The notes: generated by a model not told the origin, from the letters alone. A stretch of DNA of 64,000 bases from Erythrophleum ivorense (GCA_026724425.1 JAIUCV010000578.1:1-64000), one strand, 5' to 3'; shown: positions 12,601-25,200, counted from the stretch's first letter. Numbers and translations are program-made.

Positions 12601-14730
12601 TTACAAGCATATAAGAAACAACATCAAGCTCATTTTCATATATTGCCGCATATTATAAAAGTCCATAACTTAAATTTTAATATAAAAACTGAATGTGTTT
12701 CTACCACTTGTATTTGTTAGCATCATGACTTGTGGAAGTTAAATGGACTTTATCATTTCCATTTATATGACAGGTTCACTGCTGGAGTGGCCCATTCATT
12801 TACGGGTAGTGCGGAAGATTGTATTAAGCTTCTCTCATTTGATAATATGTACATAGGTAAATCAATCTTCTCAATATTGTGAGCTTTATTTTTTTCTGGT
12901 TACCAAAAGATGAGTTATATCTCACATATATGTAATATATGGAAGGGTAAAATTAAAAGCAAAAAAGAGTAAAAGCAAAATAGTGAATGTAGATACATCT
13001 AATAATCATTACATTGTTTTGAAGCCCATATTTATTATAGATTTAGAGAAGAAATAGATATTGGATATATATAAATGTAAATTAGAATTTATAAAGATGA
13101 AAAATATATGTGGCATTTTGACTGGCTCTGGTTTATATAGGCTAACCAGACCAATAACCAGGCTGGTTCATAGTTCAACTGATTGAACTGGCAAGTCCTA
13201 TCCAGTTTTAAGAACAATGCTTAACGGATCTAGGTGGCAATTGCTGGCAATGGCTTTTCCGTTGTGCTTCTACCATTCTACAAACCAACTGTTGTATTTC
13301 CTAGCTAATTTACTGCCTAAATTTGTAATTTCAGATCTAGGATTACCATAACTAAATGCTAAAAACCCAGTTGAATCTCACTAATGGTACACGTGGTATT
13401 ATGACAGGCATAAATGGCTGCTCATTGAAGACAACTGAGAACCTTGATGTTGTGAAGGGTATTCCTGTTGAGAGAATGATGATTGAAACAGACTCACCAT
13501 ACTGTGAAATCAAGAACACTCATGCAGGGATTGGATTTGTTAAATCCACATGGCCTTCTAGAAAGAAAGAGAAGTATGATCAAGAGTGCATCGTTAAAGG
13601 CCGGAATGAGCCTTGTTTAGTTAGGTTAGTGAAATGATATTGCTCATCCTGCATTGTGTCAACTTCTAAATTGTTACTGCTGTACATCATAGTTATACTA
13701 TCACCCCAAGAAAAATCTGCCAATGGTTATATAGTTAGGAATGTTGGAGCTTTCTAATTTTTAAACCAACATTTAAATATTATCTGGCAAGTTTGACCTC
13801 AACTTTTGCCATTGTTATCTACTTTAGACTTATGTCTAAGCGGGTTTAAAATTAGCTACAGATTTACCTTTTTCTTTAAACAATACGTTTGTAATTTGCC
13901 AGGCAAGTTCTTGAGGTGGTGGGCGGCTGTAAAGGCATCAAAGACTTTGGTAAACTCAGTGAAACATTGTACCACAACACTTGCAGGTAACGTGGTTTCC
14001 ATCCAAGTTTCTGGGATTGTCCATTGCTGATGGAAACTTTCAGTGGTCAATTGTGAAAACATTGATCCTAAACTAAATTTTATATTCATAGCTGAGTACT
14101 TGAAAGTAGAGAATGTATTTCAATTGAGTGAATTATATGCGAATAGAATGGTGGGGAAAAAAGGGCAAACTTAGTTACACCAGGTCAGACAATTGAATTG
14201 GCTTATAAATGCCTTAATTGAATTTCTTTGTCACCAACTGACTATTACATGTACACCGAGCTATCATGTGGATGTTGGGTGCGTGAATCAGTTAGACGCA
14301 TGATTGTGCATGTACATATGAAATGGATACTGTTAAGAACTCTGCTGCACACCTGATATAATTCAATATCATTTTTTGTTTTCTTGTTTTTTCCTGTACT
14401 AATGGTCTGATATTGTAAAATGGATTTATTTTGGAATTTTGCTGTTGTAGCTGATCAGTTTTCTTTCTTTTCCTATTTACGATTTTTAAGCTGCTAGGAC
14501 TCAATTATATTACATCTTATTGAAGTTGTCCTAAGACCTGAATACAGATACGACTCCTTATTTTAAGAGACTATTTGTATAGGATATTAGTCATAATTGC
14601 AGGGCTGCATTTTTATAGGTTATTACGGAATGTGGAAAATTTATAAGATTATTTGGTTTGCAGGGTTTTTTTCCCCCATGACTTGGATTCTGCGGCAGAT
14701 GCTCTTCTAGCTGGTGGCAATACTTCATAG
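9675..14730 (+). CDS. TatD-type metal-dependent deoxyribonuclease
   Basis: A 12-exon gene for a 319-residue protein. Exons: 9675-9696, 9795-9815, 9917-10017, 10998-11055, 11151-11194, 11277-11357, 11448-11518, 11631-11741, 12774-12856, 13408-13624, 13903-13986, 14664-14730. All junctions keep frame with GT-AG signals. TatD family enzymes are metal-dependent DNases with a TIM-barrel fold, linked to DNA turnover and repair. Visible signatures are the N-terminal DIAVNFTDGMF, TVGVHPTRC (69-81), VVAVGECGLDYDR with Glu115, PMFLHMR with His152, AHSFTG with His177 and IETDSPYCE with Asp226, which are the expected metal and catalytic positions. The length and the C-terminal YHNTCRVFFP fit the TATDN1 branch. 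No targeting peptide is evident. Exon 2 is only 21 bases. Intron 8 (about 1.0 kb) contains a TRIM-like LTR remnant. CP33 lies convergently downstream. Confidence 0.93.
11880..12317 (-). mobile_element. TRIM-like LTR retrotransposon remnant in a TatD intron
   Basis: Within TatD intron 8 the minus strand reads TGGTATTAGAG (plus-strand 12012-12022), close to the initiator-tRNA-Met primer site TGGTATCAGAGC, two bases after a terminal CA. This is how a plant LTR ends. The LTR would lie at about 12025-12317 on the plus strand (starts TG, ends CA). A block near 11880-11920 (CTGATATGAGACTCTATCAT) is repeated with few changes near 12128-12147. There is no coding capacity. Boundaries on the left are unclear, and the second LTR is incomplete or absent. 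Confidence 0.45.
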
Positions 14731-15660
14731 ACGGACTTCAAGGCGGCTTTACTCCTCTCATTGCTTTACATGGGCCTTTCGGTTCTCTACATTTTTTATC
14801 GAAGAGCTTTGAGTTATTGTTCTTGAAGTGAGAAAGGGGATTGTCAAGTATCGTCCCTTCTGTCAAAGTGTTACCTAGAAAGCAGTCTCATGAATGACAG
14901 ATGAGTGTTTAGGTTTACAATATGATTGTTCGCCGTGCTCTTCGTGGTGCAGAGCAAATCTCTTTGCAGTCATTTTTTCCTTTTATATCCCCCCTCCTTT
15001 TTCTCCTTTTGTGTGTGTGTGTGTGCGTGTGTTTTGATCAAACCCTCACTGTTTCTCAAGTTGGACATGGATGTGTAGTTTTACACATGAACCCAACAAG
15101 CCCAAAGATTTCCATGAGTTATGATAATTTTCTCCAGTATTATTGAGAGTAAATTGAACAGATTGCTGCACTGCAATCCTACATGTCTTCGAAAATGTGG
15201 TCTGTTATTTTTATGTTCGTTATTACTTTTACAGCGTGCATATCACTATTTCCGTGATGTTACTGAACCTAAACCAAACTCAAGGATTTTCTAACGTGTA
15301 GAAATGCCTTCTGTTATGCGAGGGTGTGGCGGAAGGAGGTAACGTGATGTTACTGAACCTAAAAGTTTTCAATACATTTGAATATGAATTAGCCATTTTG
15401 TCTTACATCGCAATCAAGTGTTATCCTTACCCAGTGTTGTTTCAACCCCTCGGCAGAAGTGTGACATCCTCACGGGGGAAAATATTGAAAAAGCGTGTCT
15501 TTCATAATAACGGAACTATGGATTTAATTTAACACCGATTTCTTGAAAAATATACTGAGTATCTGTTCTAACCATAAATACCACAACTGCCTGGAGGTGG
15601 TGTTAGTATATACCAATTTGACTAATAAATAACTGGAAATGGAGGAAGGGGCAAAAATCC
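14731..15660. other. Convergent 3' region between TatD and CP33
   Basis: Contains the 3'UTRs of two convergent genes, a (GT)n tract at about 15008-15030, and a 21-base perfect direct repeat (15253-15273 and 15343-15363, beginning CGTGATGTTACTG). I see no gene. Confidence 0.6.
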
Positions 15661-17200
15661 TCATGTGCTGACGCTAGACACCAATTCCGAGCTATCAACA
15701 TTATCTTGTGCATTTTCCTCCATTAATGGAGGAGATGCAGTTGTCCTATCTGCAGCCAAATTTAGTCGCAAAGCCCTGCCTTGAATCTCCTGAAAAACAT
15801 TACGTTTGCAAACAAAGTGATTATACTAAGATGGCGATATCACAAGATGATGTAACTGCCAAACCAGGCTATGAAGACTGTTCTTACCACCCCATTCATA
15901 GCATTCAAAGCAGCCTCAACGTCCTCGGCAGTTTGGAAAGAGACAAATCCAAAACCTCGAGATCTTCCGGTGTCCCTTTCATATATGACCTTGGCACTCA
16001 AAAAGCCCGGCTGCCCGGCAAAAGCATCTCTGAGACCCTGTGAAGTCAACCCCCAACCAAGGTTTCCAGCATATATCTTGTGAGGGCTGTCTATGAAGCC
16101 TCTGTAGTTGTTCCTTACTTTTGGCCCCATTACCAGCCTTTCTCCTCCTCTTGGCACTTCTGGGAAATTTACCTTCACGGTCCTACCTCCAATTTGCTGC
16201 TCATCATCATAGTCACACCCATTCAAATTTGCATTAAACTTTGCTCAGTTGTAGAGTTAACATTATTATAAACATAACTTAGAAACCACAGTGCTTTCTT
16301 TAATCTTCTTTTTGACCTAGAAGTACTTTACATCATAAGCACTTTGATGAAGAATTCTCACAGGTCTAGATGAGCTTATTGTATTGGACGATATTTCAAA
16401 TTAGAGTAACCACTTGTTCAATATACACTTGCATATCAGGCTTACGTCAATAGTTCATATAAGATTTGAATGTACTAAATTCGGTACAAGTTAGTGCGTG
16501 TGAAACTTACGGAGCCATCAAACATTCGAATGGCTTCTTTGGCATCTTCAGCGCTCCCCATCGTGACAAATGCAAATCCTCTGCTTCTATCCGTAACGCG
16601 ATCATACACGATCTATATGATTCAATTACACAAAATACGCACAATCGATAATTAGATTATTATAAAAACCTGATTAAAAAAAAAGAACTTGAAATTTTTA
16701 AATCAAACAGGAAAAGAAGCACAAAAAAGGGAACAAAAGTAAATGACGAGCAGAAATTATTGAAAGAAAGAAGGAAATTTGCAAACCTCCACAGACACCA
16801 CATTGCCAGCCTCTTGAAAAATCTCAGATAACTGGGAGGAAGTCATTGAAAAAGGCAAATTTCCCACATAAAGCCTCCCCGCTTCGTTTGAGTATGACAC
16901 CTTTTGCTCTTCCTCCTCTTCTTCTGATTTTTCAAAGGGTTCAGCTTCTGGGTCTTCCTGCTGGGCGCTTGTGCTGTCTTGAGCGACTTCGAATCCATCG
17001 AAGGCAGCCGAAGCCAAACGAAGATGGTAGAGCGAGAGAGGAGAGGAATTGACGAATTGGGGTTTGAGATTGAGGTTGAGAGGTTTTTGAGAAATGGGTC
17101 TTGGAGGGAATTTGGTGGTGATTGAGAAGGAAGAAGGAGTGAAGTAGAGGTTATAGATTCGATTGCAGATGGAAGAGGAAGCAGTAGTTGCGGCAGCCAT
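15661..17200 (-). CDS. CP33: CP33-type chloroplast ribonucleoprotein with two RRMs
   Basis: Nuclear gene for a 317-residue chloroplast RNA-binding protein. Exons on the minus strand: 17200-16787, 16612-16511, 16196-15888, 15789-15661. The protein has a Ser/Thr-rich N-terminus typical of a plastid transit peptide (about 1-64), an acidic linker (about 80-99), RRM1 with RNP2 LYVGNL (110-115) and RNP1 RGFAFVTM (149-156), the linker NFPEVPRGGE, and RRM2 with RNP2 IYAGNL and RNP1 RGFGFVSF (252-259). The words QIGGRTVKVNFPEVPRGGE and DSPHKIYAGNLGW match CP33 (At3g52380) as I remember it. CP33 proteins bind many plastid mRNAs and stabilise or help process them. The ATG at 17200 is the first in-frame ATG; the frame is open further upstream only through a C-rich leader without ATG. 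The acceptor of exon 3 is a NAGNAG (GAGCAG), so one Gln may be optional. Exon 1 ends at a weak donor, GTTTGC. Confidence 0.92.
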
Positions 17201-17702
17201 GGGGGGAGGGGGGGGGGGGGGGAGAGAGAGAGAGAGAGACAAGCCTGAAACCGTAAGAAGTGAATTGGCTGAGAACCCAGATATTAATAATCAGGCGTAG
17301 GACTTGGACATTGGACACAATTGAAGGAGGAAGAGCGGCAATATTTGAGGTTTTCTAATGGACCGGGGAGATGGATAAGGTTCGCTCGCTTTCGGATTTT
17401 TTTTCTCTCTCACTCTCTCATTTGTCCTTTTCTCTCTCTCCTTACCAGTGTGCAAGAAGGATATCATGAAAAGGACATCGGAGAAATTTACGGTTTGGAA
17501 CTAAATTTAACCCTTTTTTAAATTAAAATACTTAAAATTCCTAAGTAATAATTATAGCAATGATCATCTATTGTAGATAACACTGCGGCTGATATATTGG
17601 GTTCCTTGCCTTCCTTTTTATTTTTTTTATTGCTATCTTTTATTTATTTTTTGTTTCTGTTCAGTTGTATGGGAAAGATACTTTTTTTGGTAAAGATGGT
17701 TT
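17201..17702. other. CP33 leader and promoter region
   Basis: On the minus strand the CP33 leader is a polypyrimidine stretch: a G-run (plus strand 17201-17221, interrupted once by A) joins a GA microsatellite (17222-17239). Farther right there is a CT-rich patch near 17400-17440 and then AT-rich DNA up to the LINE insertion. No gene is visible. Confidence 0.6.
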
Positions 17703-17714
17703 GAATATACATAC
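17703..17714. repeat. Left target-site duplication of the LINE
   Basis: GAATATACATAC occurs here and again at 20891-20902, directly after the LINE poly(A) tail. A 12-base perfect match at both ends of a poly(A)-terminated LINE is the expected product of target-primed reverse transcription. Confidence 0.8.
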
Positions 17715-20700
17715 AAGCATGAGTGGCTTATTTTTTAAAATTAGAGATTTGAAAGATAAATTGAGGATTTTACAAGAGAATATTAACAGTCAAAATTATT
17801 TAGCATTTGAAGAAGCTTAGGCTAGGCTCAAAATAGAGTATTCAAGCAAGGACTAGAATCCTTTTATGACTGCAAAGAAATGTTATGATTACAAAAAGTT
17901 AGATAAACTTAATTGGTCCAAAGAGATTAAAAATACTAAACACTTTTCATATGCTAATTAAGGCCAAAAGATCTAGACATTTTATACAACAAATTAAAGA
18001 CCAAAAAAGAAATTGGGTTGAAGGTTGTGATAAAATTAAACTTTTTGCAGTGAAGTATTTCGAGGACATTGTCTCAAATTCTAGAAGCATATCTCTTGAA
18101 GATACAATGTAAGTCTTAAATGATCTTAATCTCCTTGTTATCGAAGAACATAAAAAATTTCTCCTTACTAAGTTCACCTCTTCAAAAATTCAAGAAGTAG
18201 TCTTTCAAATCAAAGTTAATAGTGTTCTTGATCTTAACAATTATCATGAAAGATTTTTCTATCATTTCTAAAAGATAATAAATTATGATGTGACAAACAC
18301 AAATCATGGTTTTCTAAAATAAAGAATTTCTACTCAAGAGCTTAGATAAAACATTTATTGCTTTCATTCCTGAGAGTGAAAATCCTCAATTTTAGAGTGA
18401 TTACAAGTTGATTAGCCGATATGATTTATAAAATAATATCTAAAATTCTTTGCAATAGACTTAAAGGCATCATGAATTTTTACATAGTTCCCAATCATTG
18501 TGCTTTCATTAAAGGAAGGATTATCTCTAACAACATCATCCTAACTTCAAAACTCATGATTTAAATTCATAAATCTAAGTAATCAAATAAAAAACGTGTG
18601 CTCAAAAAATGGATATTTCTAAAGTATATGACATCTTATCTCACAACTTCATGTAAGTTGTTCTCATAAAAATGAGGTTTTCATATCAATGGATAAATAT
18701 GGTAATGCAATATGTCTCTGCTATCTCCTACAAGTTTTGATTAATGGCAATCCAACCGAGAGTTTCTATCCAAAATGAGGTATCAGGCAAGGAGAGTTGC
18801 TTTTCCCCCTATCTCTTTATTCTTTGTGCAAATGTTTTTTCTTGCATGATCTCAAAGGAGTAAATCAAGAATCGATGGACTAGTATCAAGGTTAGCAAGA
18901 ATTGATGACACCATTTTATTCTTTCAAAGGGAAGTAGAAGCTTATGATATTGTTCATTCCACTATTAAAACATATAGTAGGATTTCAAGACAATTTATCA
19001 ACAAACCAAATGCTTAAGAAATTCCTCTTAGGCATTTTCAAAATTAAATATACTTCCACGCTAGGAAAATATCTTTGCCCTTGAATTAATATTGGGAGAA
19101 ACAAGAATCAAATCCATAATGAAATAATGGAGAAGATAAATTCCAAGCTTCAACAATGGAAAACAATCTTTTCTCTCAAGTAGATAGGTTAACTTTGATA
19201 AAGTTAGTTCTCAATTCTTCTCTCATATTTAAGCTTTCTTCCATCAGTTTCCCTAAAAGGATGTGCATAAAACTTGAAAGTCATATTGCTATTTTTTATT
19301 TTTTGAGACATAATGAGAGGAAGCCAAAGATGCATTTATGAAATTGGAAGAATTGATGTCTCCCTATCCAAGAAGGAGGCCTTGGCTTTACACCCATCAA
19401 CCTCTTCAACAAAGCTCTCCTAGCCAAGCAAGTTTGGAGAATCATTGACAATAACCAAAATTCATTTTTCACAAGTCTTTCGGCTCAAATACTACAACAA
19501 CAATCCTAAAGGCGAGCTGCATAACTATTCCAATTAGGCTTAGATGAGAAAAAGTATAGTAAAGTCTAGTTTTTTTAATAAAATCAAGGCTTATATGGCA
19601 AATTGGCTCTGACAATTCTATCCTTATTAACCACTCATCATGATGGCCTATGCAATTAAGTCAAGACTTAAATATTTAAAAAGTTATTAATTATATTTTG
19701 CATGACAACTCAAACTGAAATTTTTCTATAATCAATAATATCTATCCATTTACTTTCAGAAGCCAAATCTACCATTCAACCTTTTCCATCTTAGACAAGG
19801 AGGATTACCTGATTAGGTTCACCAAAGAAGTAAATACACCACAAAATATGGATATAATTGTTTTTTAAAAAATGAAAAATTAAGCTCCTGCTCAAAATAT
19901 TGTTATTTACTTGGAAACTCCTTCAAAGAGCATTACCCATTACTAAAGTTCTAAGGGAGAACCATCTTAATACTATTTTGGACTGCCCATTCTACAGTAA
20001 TGCCCTGGAGTTCATCAACCACGTCTTTCTTCAATGTGATTTTGCTAGAATTATATAGTTCGCGTCTTTGCTAGAATTATATGGTTCACGTCTCCTTTCA
20101 ATTTACAGTGGATGCTTTCCAAGACCAAAATATCATTTAGTGGCTTTTTACATGGTTCTCAAATTGTGTTGAGGATGAGCTTATAGAAATCTACGCAAAA
20201 TTCATTATTGCAGCCCTATATAATATTTGGTCTACTAGAAATGAGATCCTTCAAAAGGGTTTTGTGGCAAATCGCAGTACCGCATTGATGCAGATATTGA
20301 CTAGCCTTAAGAGTAATGAATTAACGCGGGATAACATGGATAACAATCACAATCTCAAGAAGAGTATTAGCTCACCCTTTCCTCAAATTATTCAACATGA
20401 TCTCCAAAATAGTAGGCCACTGGATATTAGAGGTTGGAGAAAGGCAAGAGGGGCCTTATAATTTGTACGCTAATTTTCTTCCAAGGTCAATTCATGAGGA
20501 GGTGGATCATGATCAATCAAAAGGAGCTTCTTTGGCAAACTTTCATTTTATGAGTCATCAGAAGGATCCTGTATTGGATTTCTGAGACTGACTTTATCCC
20601 CACCCGTTTAATCATTACCTCTAGATCATGTTCGGAGATAACCAAATGCAACAAGCGGTTATGGAAAGCAAATCTTTCTTGGCCAACAACATGGTTATCA

Positions 20701-20890
20701 AAAATGACATTTTTTGCTTCTTAGTCTCCTTCAAATCCTTTCTTCCTTGCTCCGTCCCAGATGACAGGAAAGCGTTTTGGAAGGCCAAACTCACAAAACA
20801 AATGTATTATCCACTTTATTGCTAATTTCTTTTCCTTCTTTTTCATTTGTTTTGCTTATCTTTTCTTGTAATTGTATATTAAAAAAAAAG
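17715..20890 (+). mobile_element. 5'-truncated, degenerate L1-type LINE
   Basis: About 3.2 kb of a plant L1-type non-LTR retrotransposon, read in the plus direction with many stops and frame shifts. Recognisable stretches in order are LNWSKEIKNTKHF (about 17900), YKIISKILCNRLKG (about 18430), a VPNHCAFIKGRIIS block (about 18490), MDISKVYD (about 18610), the GIRQGE block (about 18780), a degenerate reverse-transcriptase catalytic box IDDTILFF (about 18901), and ALLAKQ-like and zinc-knuckle C-terminal blocks (19400-20250). It ends in TATT followed by A9 (20881-20889). The endonuclease and ORF1 regions are missing, as in typical 5'-truncated copies. Exact 12-base target-site duplications at 17703-17714 and 20891-20902 define both ends. 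Stops in every frame show it is inactive. Confidence 0.85.
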
Positions 20891-20902
20891 GAATATACAT
20901 AC
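20891..20902. repeat. Right target-site duplication of the LINE
   Basis: Second copy of GAATATACATAC, right after the A9 tail and one G. Confidence 0.8.
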
Positions 20903-21793
20903 TAGTGTATTGTAATAGATTTTTCTTAAAAGAGGCCAAAGAACAAAATGAAAAAAAAAAAAAACAGAACAAATAATTATTAAGTAGTAATATGAACAAT
21001 GTCAGAAGAAACCTTTGAACTTCTTTTGCCACATTTGAAATTGAAAATTTGTCGTAAAATAACATGAAGATATCTCCTTAAAAAACCGAGTCATGTAGTA
21101 CCGAGTGTTTACTATACCATTTTGCCCGACATTAACTAGGATCCAACTTTGTAAGTGCAACTGCCTACATTTTTATTATCAAATCTTTTAATTAAAATAT
21201 GTTAGTTATATAATTTTTTTTAATGATAACATAACAAATCTATAATTTAATTAAAAAATCATATATTTGTTATTATATCATTAAAAAATTTTACATTTAT
21301 TATATTTTAATTATAAAACTTAATAATAAACATATAAAAAACTGCATATAATTCTTTTCTTATTAAAATAAAAATTTTACACTTGTTATATTTTAATTAA
21401 AAATTTAAATAACAAATATTTAAAAATCTGTATGTAATTCTTTTCTTATTAATTAAACCTTGTTACTTTGTTGACACCGTGTGATTTCCCTCAATTATTT
21501 GGATTCGCCCCCTCAAAAGTATCCACCGGTGCCGTTGCAGATCCCCACTTGTTTCAAAGTGCATACGAACAAAAGATTTTGCTATAGAAAATTGCTTTCC
21601 AGAGAGAATAACTCTTCACCATGACTAGATCATATCGACATCTTCTTATATAATAATAAAAATTTACTTTAAGCAAATTAAAAGAAAAATCTAACGATAA
21701 TTGAACTCACTTTTTTGAGAGATGGAGCTCTCGGAGCATTGTCCAAAATCATGGGATTGCTGGAGAAGGGATATTGAGAGTCCAGACCAATGT
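20903..21793. other. AT-rich spacer between the LINE and NF-YA
   Basis: Very AT-rich DNA with a weakly repeated pair of segments (about 21180-21350 and 21290-21450, sharing TTACATTTATTATATTTTAATT-like words). No coding sequence is recognised. It ends near the probable NF-YA polyadenylation region. Confidence 0.5.
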
Positions 21794-21799
21794 TTTATT
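21794..21799 (-). terminator. Probable polyadenylation signal of NF-YA
   Basis: The minus strand reads AATAAA here, about 460 bases after the NF-YA stop codon and beyond both miR169-like sites. It is the best near-upstream element in that stretch. Confidence 0.4.
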
Positions 21800-22053
21800 T
21801 TTCAAACAAACATCACAGGAAGAGTTGTATGATACATAGCTTCACAAAGTCAGGTTCAGAATAAGATACTACCACGCTTATAAAAGTTCAAAAGCACACA
21901 TGCAACTAGAATTCCACACACTTATTCTAACAAACACAGACGCGTTACAGCTTCTACTGTATCAGGATACCAAGTCATTAGCATGTGTAAACACACCGAA
22001 GACAGACAGGCCTGAGCAGAAAGACAGACAGTAGTTCTATAGATAATCACTAA

Positions 22054-22074
22054 TGAGCCAAGGACGATTTGCCA
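22054..22074 (-). promoter_or_regulatory. miR169-like target site 1 in the NF-YA 3'UTR
   Basis: The plus strand reads TGAGCCAAGGACGATTTGCC, which follows miR169d-type miRNA with changes only at positions 12, 15 and 21. The NF-YA mRNA (minus strand) therefore pairs with miR169 through the seed and the central 10-11 positions, with one G:U wobble, one internal mismatch and one end mismatch. miR169 cleavage of NF-YA mRNAs is well established in plants. Confidence 0.85.
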
Positions 22075-22085
22075 GTAAATTTTCA

Positions 22086-22106
22086 TGAGCCAAGAATGAA
22101 TTGCCT
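22086..22106 (-). promoter_or_regulatory. miR169-like target site 2 in the NF-YA 3'UTR
   Basis: The plus strand reads TGAGCCAAGAATGAATTGCC, differing from miR169d at positions 10, 15 and 21. Position 10 becomes a G:U wobble at the cleavage centre, so this site may be weaker. It starts 32 bases from site 1. Confidence 0.65.
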
Positions 22107-22255
22107 TCAAACCAGATGTCGGAGCAAGCCTCACAAATGAAACTCGTCACAGTAACCACAAGGAAACCACAACAAAGCTTCTTCATCTGGTCAGAGCAAG
22201 GATGGGGATTTGGTACAACGTTGTTGCACCAATCCCACTTTGTTTCCTTGCCAAA

Positions 22256-25200
22256 TCAAACTTCAAGGCTGCAGCAGTTACCTGCTGCTGCAACCCATTT
22301 GGTGGGAATAACGATGCCACCTCCACTGTGACTATCGATCATGCCTGCCAGAGAGTGATGAACAGCTGATCCAAGGTGGCTCAGCGTAATGCCATGATCA
22401 AGACCTCCCCTTGAATATATGCTAGTCACCTCTGATCCCGACATGTGTGGACTGCTTCCACTTGTTTCCTTTGGTGATTGCAGCACTTCAGAGCTCTGAG
22501 AACCACTGGACTGCAATTGGCCATCACCAGTTTTATTCCCTTCACTTCCACTTTTCGCATTTCCATCGTTCAAGTTTCTTGTGTTCAAGAAACGACCACC
22601 GCATCCTCTTGGTCGCCGCATTGCGTGGAGATGGCGTGATTCATGCATATAGGGCTGGAAGTCAAGGATGGCCGTCAGGTAAAGATGAAGGAATGTGACT
22701 GTTGATGTTTAATATCATACAAATTTAAATCACCGAAAATATTTCTTGGTTATCTTAATCTTACTTAAGCATGGGTATAAAAGTCATTTGATTAAAAACA
22801 TATCAACTTATTGCTCAGCAACCTGACAATCATTATGTGCCACTGTCCACATTGATTTGGTGAGACCGTCATACCACGACTACATTGTTTCAAGGTCACA
22901 TTATGGCATAAGAGATTATACCTTACGACGTTTGGTCAATTTATTCTCCAGTGCAGCCTTTGCACGCGACTGCCGACGTCTGATGATTCCATGGTACTGC
23001 TTAGCATTAACATAAATTGGTCCATCATCGGATGTCATGTTAAGTGGCAGCATTATACGGCCCTGATTTATTACAGATATACAAATTTGAATCAGTATTT
23101 AGCGGAAATTTTATAGCATATTACCAGGAGATAACCAAAAGCCAAAGAATAATGCTACATAGATTACATTTTATATAAGGATGAGAAAAATTATCATAGC
23201 CTATGGATGTCTGTAAAATTTACCTACTTTGATCAGAATATGGGTATTAAAAGGGCTCGGATCTGGATAATATGATACCCATCCCCCCCTATATCCATAG
23301 CATTTTTATATTTATACATACAATTAATATATATTAATTAATATAAAATATTATTAAAAGGTAATAAAAATTACCATTCAAATGGCATTATATGGATTTT
23401 GAATGATACTAATAGTTATTTGAGACATTTTATTCTTTGTTGTGGTCTCATATAAACAAATTTTGTGTAAATGAGTTTCAACTTGAAAAGACTTGCTCAT
23501 TATGAAATTTTTTTTTTTTTGGGTAAATGGGTCTGTGTCTTGGGATTCAAGGATTTAAGAAGGATGGAGAATTTTTTACCCACCAAATATGAGTCCAGAT
23601 ATGGAAACTATAGTACCTTGCCCATGATCATCCCTAATTTTGTATATGAATGTCACTCATGGATGTAGATCAGTGCATTTCCATTTCTTACTTTTATGTT
23701 AATATTTTTATTTTTCATTTCTGTACAGTAATTGTTACTTCACCTTGCACTTCTTTTCTTCTTTTTCCGATTACTTCATTATTGTCTTATTATTCAGTTA
23801 TAAATCCCTCTGTTATACATGTCTTCAAGTCACCCAGAATGCGTATAACATGGCAATTCTAGCTTTTGTCTGCAATCATAGGTAGTTTAAAATCAACCTG
23901 ATTATTAGAAGCTATAATGAAAAGTCCACAATCAACTAGTTTTTGTTTTTGTTTTTTAGTGTTTTGTTTTGTTTTTGTTTTTTTGTTTTGTTTTGGCCAT
24001 CCACAGTCAACTAGATTATATTTTAGAGATTCATAAGAAAATTGGCAGGGAAATTCTAAGTCAGTTTCTGGCTTTCTCATATATGGCTACACTATTCATA
24101 GATACACATACTTCCCATGTAAGCATGTTAAAATAATAGCATGGTTTATATAGATTAAGATGCTGATGGAGTAAAAACTAACCGGAATTTGGGGTCCATA
24201 AGTTGAGAAGAGCCCATAAAATTGATCCATATAAGGATATTTTGCACAGATCTACAAAGTAAAAGGTACCAAAAGAAATGGAAATTTGGCCAGAAATTAA
24301 ATAATAAAACATCAAAGGGGTCATTTTGAGAGGAATTTTACCACAGGCTGACTAATTCCTAGCTCAACACAAGTGCGAGGATCAGGAATTGATGACTGAA
24401 GTGATATGCCAGTCTGAGACTTATGATCACCTGCCATTTTACAATCATCTAAAGAAAAAAAAAATATTTGACCAGTTAATCACAGGTGGGTTGAAGCGTC
24501 AAGTGTTGCAAGAATTCTCCCTTGCAGATTTAGAAAAGAAATACTTTTCTCTGACATACATTGTACCAACCAACAATTCAATTGGAGCATAATTTTATAT
24601 TCAAACTTTATGCCCAGAATCATTAAGAAAGATCAAGTGTGTTTGTCGTCAGCAGATGGAAATAAAAGAATAATTTCCTTTTATCTGCTAATAAATAGAA
24701 CTTCCTGATAACTTAATTACCAGCACCTTGTCTTCATGGAACTTTCGAAGTCAGTAAAAGAAAGAAGAGAGGGGAGGGGAGGGGGAGATTATGACTTTAT
24801 TCTCTCTCTTCTCGCTGTATGTATGTAAGTCTGATAAAAGTATCCGATTGATACAAGCCTCTTTCCCAAAGACTCTCAATTGGTACACCATTTCAACCCA
24901 TCTGTAACCAATATAGACATTTCTGCATCAAATTAGTTTCACCTAATGCTCTGCCAATCTGTTAAATAATAAGATTTAATTGGCCATGAAAGGAACTTCA
25001 TTGAAGGCAGAGAAAACTTCCAAAAAATACCTTCCCCTTCTTTGACTGCTACTACTAAATCTATTTACTTCCTCCCAAAGTATATCAGCTATTGAAGCCC
25101 ATGATATGGCAAAAAGGAAGTCCCCTATGAGGCAACAGTGGAAGAAGATTTCCTCAAATACTTAAGTCAAGCATCTTTTACTATTGCAATGCTCAAATCA

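Noticed and set aside
17201..17242. Upstream start for CP33 with a proline-rich extension
   Set aside because: The frame is open but begins with TTG, not ATG. The proline codons come from a C-run of uncertain length. The ATG at 17200 fits a plastid transit peptide.
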